Positions 18,763 to 26,300 of a stretch of 64,000 bases of DNA are shown piece after piece; within the stretch, counting starts at the first letter, position 1; each line of letters starts with the position of its first letter. A program made the position numbers and the translations under genes. The DNA is from Mucilaginibacter sp. Bleaf8. GTDB lineage: Bacteria; Bacteroidota; Bacteroidia; Sphingobacteriales; Sphingobacteriaceae. The notes beneath the pieces were generated by a model that was not told the origin of the DNA, did not search any database, and was given only the letters and a program-made list of their open reading frames with translations. The stretch lies in the NCBI RefSeq assembly GCF_018390515.1, contig NZ_JAHBBK010000002.1, positions 1-64,000 of the forward strand. The letters run 5' to 3'.

Positions 18763-19773
18763 TTACCTGTTTAATATCTGTTGATAAAGCGCATAATAAT
18801 CATCCACCATCTTTTCTGTCGAAAATTGTGAGCTGGCCCATTGATGACATTCATTACGGGCGATGGTTGCAAGCTGGTTAACCGCTTCAACAGCTTCCTC
18901 CACATTGTGAACTAAAAAGCCGGTTTGTTGGTCTTTAATTAATTCCGGCATCGATCCGCGGTTGAATGCGATTACCGGTGTACCGCAAAGCATCGCCTCA
19001 GCTACACTCATGCCAAAAGGCTCGTTAAAGTTAATAGGGTGCAATAGTGCCGCTGCGTTACCTAATAGCTCGTTCCGTTGCTCGGGGCCGGCATGGCCAA
19101 CATAAACGATTTGTTCACCGTCAATATAAGGTTCTACCTTTTCCCGGTAATAGTTTTCATCCTGAATAATACCCGCCATCAATAAACGGCGCTTGCTTTT
19201 ACGCGCTATCTCAATGGCTTCGGCAGCGCCTTTGTCATGATGTATGCGGCCAAAGAATAGCAGGTAGTCATCCGGCTGATTATTGAATGCAAAGTCAGCC
19301 GTGTTTAGTCCATTATAAACCGTACCTGAGTAATCCAGTTCAGCATTACGGTCGGCATTACTGATGGATACATAGTGTGTGCCGGCATTATACTTTTTAT
19401 ACACAGGTATAATGCACGGCGATGAAAATCCATGTATGGTGGTAATAACCGGTGTAGCAATCAGCCCCGAATAAGTAAGCGGTAAAAAGTCGAAGTTGTT
19501 GTGTATCAAATCAAACTCCCCCGCCTTTTCCATTACGTTGCTGATGTGCAAACATTCCAACACTTTGGCATCCTGCGTGCGGTCTTCCTCATAACCGGTA
19601 GCACAAACGGCATCCAGCTTGCCTGCGGTAATAGAATCGCCGGTGGCAAACAGGGTTACATCAACACCCTTTTTTATAAGTCTTTCAGCAATGTTACTGG
19701 CTACCTGCTCCCAGGGCCCATAATGCCTGGGCGGCGTGCGCCAGGCAACCGGTGCTAATACGGCAACTTTCAT
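18763..19773 (-). CDS. GT4 family glycosyltransferase
   Basis: A 336-residue GT-B glycosyltransferase. The N-terminus (KVAVLAPVAWRTPPRHYGPWE) and the C-terminal motif EPFGMSVAEAMLCGTPVIAF, an intact E-x7-E, are typical of GT4. The donor-binding strand LLFFGRIHHDKG is near residue 169. The gene starts directly on the base after the TAA stop of the 759-residue glycosyltransferase, so translation is probably coupled. The opposite GH130 gene lies across a shared terminator. Sugar and acceptor are not known; a mannosyl product is suggested only by the GH130 neighbour. Confidence 0.85.
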   Translation of the reverse strand: MKVAVLAPVAWRTPPRHYGPWEQVASNIAERLIKKGVDVTLFATGDSITAGKLDAVCATGYEEDRTQDAKVLECLHISNVMEKAGEFDLIHNNFDFLPLTYSGLIATPVITTIHGFSSPCIIPVYKKYNAGTHYVSISNADRNAELDYSGTVYNGLNTADFAFNNQPDDYLLFFGRIHHDKGAAEAIEIARKSKRRLLMAGIIQDENYYREKVEPYIDGEQIVYVGHAGPEQRNELLGNAAALLHPINFNEPFGMSVAEAMLCGTPVIAFNRGSMPELIKDQQTGFLVHNVEEAVEAVNQLATIARNECHQWASSQFSTEKMVDDYYALYQQILNR

Positions 19774-22053
19774 TTAGCACACCTCACAGTTTTTCTTATC
19801 GTACTTTTTGTACTCATACTCCAGCTCAAAGGCTTTCAATACAGTAAGGTGCGATATTAGGTACGCCAAAGTACTTTCGGCACCTTGATTACGGTTAATA
19901 CCGGTTGGCAGCAAGCCGTCGCAGCAGCCTTTGGTTTCATGATCGTAAAGCGGAGCACGTAAGGTATTCTCACCCAGGAACCATTTATAGCTCAGGAACA
20001 TTTTTTCGATATATTCCGGCTCGCGCAGGGTATGGTAGGCCTGGAAGTACATCAGTACCATGGCCATGGTTTCAATAGCTTGCTGATCGAAAGTAGGGAA
20101 GGTGCCGCCACGGTAATACCAGCCATCATTACCTACGGGGCTTAAATAACCGTTAGATAGGGTAAGCTTGTCTAAGAATGACATGCTCTCCATGGCAATT
20201 CGTTTTACTTTCTCATCCCCGGTTATTTCGCATGAGTGCAATAAGGCTAACGGTAAAATGGCGTTATCGTACGTCATACCTTCTTCAAACCACTGCCAGT
20301 CAGGAGATGCAGTTTTTTCATAAGCTTCAACCAATGGGGTAGTTAACCTGATCAGTTCACTCACCATGCCATCGTCAGTCGGGTAAACTTTAAGATAATG
20401 GCATATACCAATAATGGTGTTAGCCATACCGCGAAGGTGAACCAGCGATTTAAAATGCCCGAACGAGCGATGGAATAACTCCAATGCAAACTCTCGGTAA
20501 GAGTTGCTGGCTGCACAGCCAATAAGGTAACCCAATGCCCATATCGTACGACCGAACGAATCTTCCGAACCGATATCATCCAGATACCGGCGGTCAAAGC
20601 TCAGGAAATTACGGAAGTTACCATCATCCGTTTGCATGTAGTGGATATAGCTTAAGTATACCGGCAGCAGTTCAAAAGCCTCATTGCTCTTGTTGCGCTG
20701 GTAAGCCATCAAGGCCATAATTAATGCCCGTGCATTGTCATCCAGGCAGTAACCCTCTTTCAGGTTCGGGATGCCGTATTTAGCATGTTGTACTATGCCC
20801 GTACCATCGGTAAGGCGCAGTACATGGGTAAGGCTAAAATTGGGCATAATTTCGGGGTCAACAATGCTGTTACGCAGTATCTTGTCCCTGAAATCGTGGC
20901 GCAGGCAGGCTTCCTGCGCTATCTGGATGTATTGTGCTCCTGTTTTAGGCCAGCGTAAATGCAAACCATATTCATAAGCATTTTTCTTGATCTGCGCTAA
21001 TTCGGCTTCGTCGCCTAATAGTTCGTTTATCACATCAGCCAAAGCATCGCTGTCTTTAAAATCAAAAAGGCGGCCGCGGTTCTCATCCAGCAGTTCGGTA
21101 GCGTGCCAGTAGGGGGTTGAAACCACCGCCGAACCTGCACCTACGGCATACGATAAGGTACCACTGGTAATTTGCGCCTCGTTATGGTAAGGTGTAACAT
21201 ATAAGGTAGCCGCAGACAGGTAGTTCATCAATTCTTCTTCAGAAACGAATTTGTTGATGAAGGTTAAATGGTTAGATACCTTAAGTTGCGCAGCCAATGA
21301 TTTTAAGTAATCACGGTACTCTTCGCCCGAGTGTTTCACTACGCCGGGGTGGGTGTTGCCCAGCACCACGTACATTACATCGGGGTGCTGGGCAACAATT
21401 TTAGGCAGGGCTTTTACTACGGTTTCCAGCCCTTTATTACGGCTTATTAAACCGAAGGTAAGCATTACGCGGCGATCTTTAAATGCGCTCAGGTTACGTA
21501 GCGGGTTCTCTTTTGGCGCTTCCAAATCCGGCACACCATGTTCTATGATCTGTATTTTCTCTGCCGGAATTTCATAAATTTCAGTCAGAAATTCTACCGC
21601 GCGTTTGCTCATCACCACAATTTTAGCCGATTGTTCGGCTATTTCACGGGTGATGATTTTTTGGATATAGCTGGGGTCTTTAAGTACGGTATGTAAAATA
21701 GAAATCAGCGGTTTTTCGAGGCGATTAAGTAAGGGCAATACATAAATGCCGCTTTCGCCACCATAAATCCCAAACTCGTGCTCCATAATGCACACATCCA
21801 CATCGCTGGTATTGATGTAATTAGCCGCGTGGATATAATCTTTCTGGTGATCTTGCCTGATTATATATTTTACTTCTTCAGGATATTCGTACTCCTGCAA
21901 GTCTTTTGAATCGTTAACGGCAACCACATAGCCGCCTTGCAATAATGATTTCCGTTCAGGAAAGTTAGCATTTATTGCACGCATCAGGTTTTGATTAAAC
22001 GTGGCAATTCCGCACTCGCGTGGGGGATAGGTTGAGATGTAGGCTACTTTCAT
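19774..22053 (-). CDS. GT4-like glycosyltransferase with C-terminal alpha/alpha-toroid domain
   Basis: A 759-residue two-domain protein. Residues 1-390 are a GT-B fold: KVAYISTYPPRECGIATF at the start and MLTFGLISRNKGLETV near 195. The usual E-x7-E is replaced by a QITSGTLSYAVGAG block followed by STPYWHATELL. Residues 400-759 look all-helical, with DDNARALIMALMAYQR and repeated Trp/Gly-rich helices, like (alpha/alpha)6 glycosidase or epimerase folds. It forms an operon with the GT4 gene directly downstream and has a recognisable promoter. The fusion suggests that it both makes and trims or tethers a glycan, which is inference. Confidence 0.8.
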   Translation of the reverse strand: MKVAYISTYPPRECGIATFNQNLMRAINANFPERKSLLQGGYVVAVNDSKDLQEYEYPEEVKYIIRQDHQKDYIHAANYINTSDVDVCIMEHEFGIYGGESGIYVLPLLNRLEKPLISILHTVLKDPSYIQKIITREIAEQSAKIVVMSKRAVEFLTEIYEIPAEKIQIIEHGVPDLEAPKENPLRNLSAFKDRRVMLTFGLISRNKGLETVVKALPKIVAQHPDVMYVVLGNTHPGVVKHSGEEYRDYLKSLAAQLKVSNHLTFINKFVSEEELMNYLSAATLYVTPYHNEAQITSGTLSYAVGAGSAVVSTPYWHATELLDENRGRLFDFKDSDALADVINELLGDEAELAQIKKNAYEYGLHLRWPKTGAQYIQIAQEACLRHDFRDKILRNSIVDPEIMPNFSLTHVLRLTDGTGIVQHAKYGIPNLKEGYCLDDNARALIMALMAYQRNKSNEAFELLPVYLSYIHYMQTDDGNFRNFLSFDRRYLDDIGSEDSFGRTIWALGYLIGCAASNSYREFALELFHRSFGHFKSLVHLRGMANTIIGICHYLKVYPTDDGMVSELIRLTTPLVEAYEKTASPDWQWFEEGMTYDNAILPLALLHSCEITGDEKVKRIAMESMSFLDKLTLSNGYLSPVGNDGWYYRGGTFPTFDQQAIETMAMVLMYFQAYHTLREPEYIEKMFLSYKWFLGENTLRAPLYDHETKGCCDGLLPTGINRNQGAESTLAYLISHLTVLKAFELEYEYKKYDKKNCEVC

Positions 22054-22190
22054 ATCTTTAAGCGTATCGTATTAAAAAATGTGCTGAGTGTACTGAAAAT
22101 GCTATGTATACTTATGCGCCCCGGCTTCAGTATGACTTGAAAAGAGGGCAATTATATATAGCTGATAAGAAAAAAGGAGGCTAAACGCAC

Positions 22191-22224
22191 AAATTTACCG
22201 CCCCGGTACTACTGCTTGCACAAA
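22191..22224 (-). promoter_or_regulatory. Promoter of the GT4 operon
   Basis: On the minus strand, a -33 TTTG (22221-22224) and a -7 box TAAATTTG (22191-22198, perfect TAnnTTTG) are 22 bases apart. The leader to the ATG at 22053 would be about 130 bases, long enough to hold regulation. Confidence 0.6.
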
Positions 22225-22373
22225 TTATACCAATATAAATAATAACGAAGAAATTGCAGGATTAAGGCCTTGTTGATGAAATTAATTAAAAATTAATGCA
22301 CTCCTGGTACACAATTATTAATTTAAGTGATGCAGAAAGTACAACATCAAGAATATAGAAGGCATGTCCAATA

Positions 22374-22415
22374 CCAGTGTTGTGCAAGTATAAGTATGTG
22401 CTTGCACAACACTGG
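22374..22415 (-). terminator. Long perfect hairpin after the aminotransferase gene
   Basis: A 15-bp perfect stem (22374-22388 with 22401-22415) with a 12-base loop lies 25 bases after the aminotransferase stop on the minus strand. It has no T tract, so its action as a terminator is presumed. Confidence 0.6.
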
Positions 22416-22440
22416 CATTAGAATATAAGTAGGTTTGATG

Positions 22441-23631
22441 TTAGTTAGTATAAAATCGAATAGATTCTAATATAATATCGCAGGCTTTTTCAATTTCTGC
22501 GGGCGTGATGATAAGTGGTGGGGCAATGCGCATCGAGTTGCTGCAGTGTAAAAACCAGTCCGTAATAATGCCGTTCTCAATACAACGGTCGATGATCTTT
22601 TTATTCAACTCAAAGCTTTCCAGTTCTATAGCCATCATCAGGCCTTTGCCTCTGATCTGCTTAATAGCCGGATGTATAAGGAGATGTTTAAATATGGCCT
22701 CTTTTTCGGCAACCTGGCTTACCAGGTTTTCTTTTAGTAAAAACTCCAATGATGCCAAACCCGAGGCGCAGCAAACCGGATGCCCGCCGAAGGTGGTGAT
22801 ATGACCTAATATAGGGTTATCTTTAAGTGCACCCATTATTTGGCTTGACGCAACGAAAGCACCAAGCGGCATTCCGCCACCCAAGGCTTTTCCTAATACC
22901 AAAATATCAGGCTCTATGCCAAAATGCTCAAAAGCGAAAAGTTTACCCGTACGGCCAAAGGCTGTTTGGTTTTCATCCAGAATGAGCAGGGTGCCGGTTG
23001 CGGAACAACGCGCACGTAGTGCCTGCATGTAAGCTAAGTCGGGTACGCGGATACCGGCTTCGCCTTGTATGGTTTCTAAAATTACGCAGGCGGTTTCCTG
23101 TGTAATCAGCTCAAGGTCTCCAGTATGATTAAACCGGATAAATGAGGTACCTGGTAATAACGGCCTGTAGGCTTGCTTAAATTCCTCATTGCCCATCATG
23201 CTTAAAGCGCCGTGTGTGCTGCCGTGGTAGGAGTTGTAGCAGGCAATCATTTGGTGGCGACCTGTATAACGTTTGGCCAGTTTCAGGGCACCTTCAACCG
23301 CTTCTGCCCCTGAATTAGTGAAGTATACGGATTGAAGGCTGTCAGGCAGCAGGGATACCAGCTTTTCGGCAAAACGCACTTGCGGTGTCTGCACGTATTC
23401 GCCGTAAACCATCAGGTGCATATATTTATCTACCTGCTGTTTTATGGCATCGATAACATAAGGGTTGCTATGGCCAATGTTACTTACGCCTATACCCGAT
23501 ATCAGATCCATCGTGGCTTTACCGCCGGCATCATACATATATACACCTTCTGCCCGCTCAAATTCAAGCAGTAGCGGAAAATCGGTGGTTTGGGCATTGT
23601 TGGCTAAAAAAAGCTGGCGTAAGGTAAGCAT
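22441..23631 (-). CDS. Class III PLP-dependent aminotransferase
   Basis: A 396-residue enzyme of the acetylornithine/4-aminobutyrate/ornithine aminotransferase group (fold type I). Lys248 in VLGKALGGGMPLGAF should bind PLP and Asp219 in ILDENQTAFGRTG should contact the pyridine nitrogen. The motif NSGAEAVEGALKLAKRYTG is at 106-124. I start it at the ATG at 23631, not 18 codons earlier. The longer frame would run through a terminator, and a -7 box TATTTTTG ends 4 bases before this ATG. The substrate is unclear: no arginine or lysine pathway genes are near. Confidence 0.88.
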   Translation of the reverse strand: MLTLRQLFLANNAQTTDFPLLLEFERAEGVYMYDAGGKATMDLISGIGVSNIGHSNPYVIDAIKQQVDKYMHLMVYGEYVQTPQVRFAEKLVSLLPDSLQSVYFTNSGAEAVEGALKLAKRYTGRHQMIACYNSYHGSTHGALSMMGNEEFKQAYRPLLPGTSFIRFNHTGDLELITQETACVILETIQGEAGIRVPDLAYMQALRARCSATGTLLILDENQTAFGRTGKLFAFEHFGIEPDILVLGKALGGGMPLGAFVASSQIMGALKDNPILGHITTFGGHPVCCASGLASLEFLLKENLVSQVAEKEAIFKHLLIHPAIKQIRGKGLMMAIELESFELNKKIIDRCIENGIITDWFLHCSNSMRIAPPLIITPAEIEKACDIILESIRFYTN

Positions 23632-23635
23632 GCTG

Positions 23636-23643
23636 CAAAAATA
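23636..23643 (-). promoter_or_regulatory. -7 box of the aminotransferase, inside the upstream T-tract
   Basis: Minus-strand TATTTTTG, a perfect TAnnTTTG, lies 4 bases before the ATG and immediately after the terminator stem of the preceding operon. Transcription from it would give a leaderless or nearly leaderless mRNA. No -33 element is clear, because the terminator occupies that place. Confidence 0.4.
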
Positions 23644-23644
23644 A

Positions 23645-23675
23645 AAAAGGCTTACCATTATCAGGTAAGCCTTTT
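23645..23675 (-). terminator. Terminator of the sigma-factor operon
   Basis: A perfect 12-bp stem (23645-23656 with 23664-23675) with a 7-base loop, followed on the minus strand by a T run. It lies 10 bases after the stop of the Spy-like gene. Confidence 0.9.
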
Positions 23676-23685
23676 GCAATATCAT

Positions 23686-24156
23686 TTAGTATTGATCGGG
23701 TCGGGCATTGCGTTCGCCCAGTTGCCTGATCAGCTCATCGGTAAATTCACGTTCGCTTTTGAAAATCAGGCTTACTTTCTGAGGGGGCAGTATCTTTAAA
23801 AACTCTTGTGTATAGCGTCTTTTAATTTCTACCAGCTTTTCGTCGTAGTACATCTCCATCTTTACCTGATCGGCACCGTTAGTTTGCGCGCTCGAATTAT
23901 TCAGGCGTTTTTTGCGACGAATCTCTGCAATCTCACTGTGGTACTGGCGGTATACCGGCCAAAATTTGGCACCTTCGCTATCACTTAGATTCAGTTTGTC
24001 TTTAACGTAGTTTTCCTTTACTGCATCCAGCTTTCTTACCGTACCGGTATTGGCTCTGTTTTCTCTGAACGATGCCGGCGGTACAAACTGGCTGAAACCC
24101 TCAAAGCCTGTGAACAGTAATATCGCGATTATAATATGTTTAATTCTCTTATCCAT
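23686..24156 (-). CDS. Spy/CpxP-like periplasmic protein, sigma-operon third gene
   Basis: A 156-residue protein with an N-terminal signal peptide (hydrophobic residues 8-20, probable cleavage after GFSQ) and a largely helical, charged mature part. It contains LNLSDSEGAKFWPVYRQYHSEIAEIRRKKR and a later FLKILPPQKVSLIFKSEREF segment. This pattern is common in Bacteroidota envelope proteins resembling Spy/CpxP sensors, though the LTxxQ motifs are not canonical. It is the third gene of an operon with an ECF sigma factor and an anti-sigma-like protein, 11 bases after the latter, so it may report on envelope stress. The function is inferred. Confidence 0.65.
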   Translation of the reverse strand: MDKRIKHIIIAILLFTGFEGFSQFVPPASFRENRANTGTVRKLDAVKENYVKDKLNLSDSEGAKFWPVYRQYHSEIAEIRRKKRLNNSSAQTNGADQVKMEMYYDEKLVEIKRRYTQEFLKILPPQKVSLIFKSEREFTDELIRQLGERNARPDQY

Positions 24157-24167
24157 TTCCTTCTTAT

Positions 24168-25112
24168 CTATTGCGCATCCAGGTTAGCCTTTAAGGCCTG
24201 TTTTAAACTGTTGGCATCTACTTCTGTACCAGCCGTTACTACCGTATGTTCAGAATCATAAGTATCGGTTTGTTGCTCCAGATAGTTTTCAATAGCACTG
24301 GCAGGTATTTCCGAAAGCTCTTTGTGCAGATAAGTACGATCATGCTCAGCTACCGGCCCCGATGTTTGTTTAATATAAATAGTTATGCCCACAATGAGTG
24401 CAAAGCAAGCCGCACTGGCATATTTTACAGCGGCCGATGATACCAGCCTGCGTATAATATTGCGGTTTGATGGTTGCATAACCACTATGCGGGCCTCCTG
24501 CTTTTCACTGGTCTGGCTCAGGATACTTTCGGTTAAATTATTAAAGTATCCGTCAGGAACGGCAAAAGCGTTATCGGCATTTACCATCTCTTCCAACTGT
24601 ATGCGGCTGGTAATCTGATCCTGTAACTGCTCAAAATAACCATCCGGTATAGCGTACTCTGCATCATCAGGTTGCCCAGCCAGTTGCTCAATGCTTATGC
24701 GGCTCTGCAGGTTGCTGCTCAACTCTTCAAAGTAGCCCTGCGGTACACCAAAACCAGCGTCTTCAGTTGCCGGCGCTATCTCTTCGATAGCAATGCGGCT
24801 TTGTATCCGGTTGCTTAAATCCTCAAAATAGCCATCCGGTACAGCAAAGCCCTGCGGCTCATCGCCCAAAACTTCTTCAAGCGCAATGCGGCTTTGTACC
24901 TGGCTGCTTAAATCATCAAAATAATTCTGCGGAACGATAAAACCGTGGTTTGTACCGTCCTGCTTCAGCGCATCTAAGTGTACATACGATTGTAATCGCT
25001 GGGCTAATTCGTCAAAGTAACCGGCGGGTACCGTGAACGGGTTTCCTTGCGGAAACTGCTTCAGCAGCCCTTCTTCTTCCGGCCATTGCTTGTTTTCCAT
25101 ATCGATTTCCAT
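24168..25112 (-). CDS. Anti-sigma-factor-like protein with six tandem repeats
   Basis: A 314-residue protein with a single membrane segment near residues 229-248. The cytoplasmic half holds six copies of a motif of the form F-x-VP-x-GYF-x2-L: residues 26-33, 58-65, 89-96, 121-128, 153-160 and 183-190, spaced 30-32 residues apart. Most copies are followed by an SRIxxEE segment. The part beyond the membrane segment is short and polar. It lies directly after an ECF sigma gene, the usual place of an anti-sigma factor, yet I see no classical zinc anti-sigma (HxxxCxxC) motif. ATG codons at residues 1 and 5 are both possible starts. Confidence 0.75.
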   Translation of the reverse strand: MEIDMENKQWPEEEGLLKQFPQGNPFTVPAGYFDELAQRLQSYVHLDALKQDGTNHGFIVPQNYFDDLSSQVQSRIALEEVLGDEPQGFAVPDGYFEDLSNRIQSRIAIEEIAPATEDAGFGVPQGYFEELSSNLQSRISIEQLAGQPDDAEYAIPDGYFEQLQDQITSRIQLEEMVNADNAFAVPDGYFNNLTESILSQTSEKQEARIVVMQPSNRNIIRRLVSSAAVKYASAACFALIVGITIYIKQTSGPVAEHDRTYLHKELSEIPASAIENYLEQQTDTYDSEHTVVTAGTEVDANSLKQALKANLDAQ

Positions 25113-25162
25113 GTCCCGTGTTAGATTAGTTTAAAACCAAAAGGTTTAATTAAAAAATGAAA

Positions 25163-25717
25163 TTAATCTTTTGATAGTAAATATGCTTCTATCTTCTTGA
25201 CAGCCAAGTGAAAAGAGGCTTTTAATGCTCCTACACTGGTGCCCAGCACTTCAGAAATTTCTTCATACTTCATATCATCAAAATATTTCATGTTAAAAAC
25301 TAACCGCTGTTTTTCGGGCAGGGTAAGCAGCGCCTGCTGCAGTTTCATCTGCACCTTATCGCCGTTAAAGTAAGTTGAATCGGCCAATGATTCGGCCAGT
25401 TCATACGACACGTCATCCAGCGGTATGTTATTTTTCTGTTTCTTTTTATTCAGAAAAGTGATGCACTCGTTGGTTGCTATGCGGTACATCCAGGTGTACA
25501 GCTGTGCATCGTTGCGAAAGCCCGGCAGGTTCTTCCAGACTTTTACAAATATATCCTGTACCAAATCGTCAGCATCATCATGGTTAATCACCATGCGGCG
25601 TACATGCCAGTATATTTTCTGCTGGTATTTTTTCAGCAGTAAATTAAATGCTTCGTTCCGGGTTCTTTCGTTCTGGAACTTTTCCAGTATCTCCGTATCA
25701 CTAACTTGTAATGACAT
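25163..25717 (-). CDS. ECF-type RNA polymerase sigma factor
   Basis: A 184-residue sigma-70 family factor of the extracytoplasmic-function type. Region 2 carries DDADDLVQDIFVKVWKNL followed by YTWMYRIATNECITFLNKKK. Region 4 carries LPEKQRLVFNMKYFDDMKYEEISEVLGTSVGALKASFH, a helix-turn-helix that recognises the -35 element. It directs RNA polymerase to a specific promoter set. It is the first gene of a three-gene minus-strand operon whose second product is a likely membrane-bound partner. I found no TAnnTTTG box in front, which would fit autoregulation by its own specificity, but that is not shown. Confidence 0.92.
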   Translation of the reverse strand: MSLQVSDTEILEKFQNERTRNEAFNLLLKKYQQKIYWHVRRMVINHDDADDLVQDIFVKVWKNLPGFRNDAQLYTWMYRIATNECITFLNKKKQKNNIPLDDVSYELAESLADSTYFNGDKVQMKLQQALLTLPEKQRLVFNMKYFDDMKYEEISEVLGTSVGALKASFHLAVKKIEAYLLSKD

Positions 25718-25831
25718 TTATGATTCTTATATGTAAGATGAATTGTTAGCGCTTAGGTTTAATTGTGTATAACAAAAATGTTACTTTTACCTAAACCCAG
25801 CTAAAGTACTGATAAAATTCCGAATTATCTT

Positions 25832-26296
25832 TTAAGCCTTTAACAGGTCAAGTACTTGCTGCGATGCATTCTTGCTGTCTACTTTGCTGATGATCTTATT
25901 AACGATGCCATCAGGGCTAATGATAAATGTGGTACGGGCAGTACCCATATACTTTTTACCGTACATGTTTTTTTCAACCCAAACGCCGTAGCTGTTTACA
26001 ATTTGTTGCTCATCATCGGCAATCAGGGTAAAGGGCAGGTTGTATTTGGTCACAAACTTTTTGTGCGATTTTTCATCATCTGTACTTACGCCAATCACCT
26101 CATAGCCTTCTGCCGCCAGCGATTGGTAGTTGTCCCTAAAGTCGCAAGCCTCAGCAGTGCAGCCGGGGGTGTCGTCTTTAGGGTAAAAGTACAGGATTAC
26201 GGTTTTACCTAAATGGTCGGATAAGGATACGGTATTGCCGTTTTGATCCTTAGCTGTAAAATCAGGAGCTTTATCGCCTTCTTGTAGTGTAGCCAT
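25832..26296 (-). CDS. bcp: Thioredoxin-dependent thiol peroxidase (Bcp/PrxQ)
   Basis: A 154-residue peroxiredoxin of the BCP/PrxQ class. The peroxidatic Cys46 lies in DDTPGCTAEACDF and the resolving Cys51 five residues later, as in E. coli Bcp. The catalytic Thr and Pro are in the same motif and the conserved Arg is in GTARTTFIISPDG. It reduces peroxides in the cytoplasm using thioredoxin. It is the last gene of an operon with an M23 peptidase and an FAH-family hydrolase, 4 bases after the peptidase stop. Confidence 0.95.
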   Translation of the reverse strand: MATLQEGDKAPDFTAKDQNGNTVSLSDHLGKTVILYFYPKDDTPGCTAEACDFRDNYQSLAAEGYEVIGVSTDDEKSHKKFVTKYNLPFTLIADDEQQIVNSYGVWVEKNMYGKKYMGTARTTFIISPDGIVNKIISKVDSKNASQQVLDLLKA

Positions 26297-26300
26297 GTTT

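Larger units (their letters stand above)
22054..22440. other. Intergenic region with promoter and long hairpin
   Basis: Between the glycosyltransferase operon and the aminotransferase gene, 387 AT-rich bases hold no gene. They contain the glycosyltransferase promoter (22191-22224) and a 15-bp hairpin (22374-22415), annotated separately. Nothing else is evident. Confidence 0.7.

Noticed and set aside
22441..23685. Longer start for the aminotransferase at 23685
   Set aside because: The extra codons pass through a perfect terminator stem and a -7 box, so ATG 23631 is preferred.
24168..25112. Regular 90-96-base repeats that might suggest a CRISPR-like array
   Set aside because: The repeats are in frame, vary at the DNA level and encode a protein motif; there are no spacers or cas genes.
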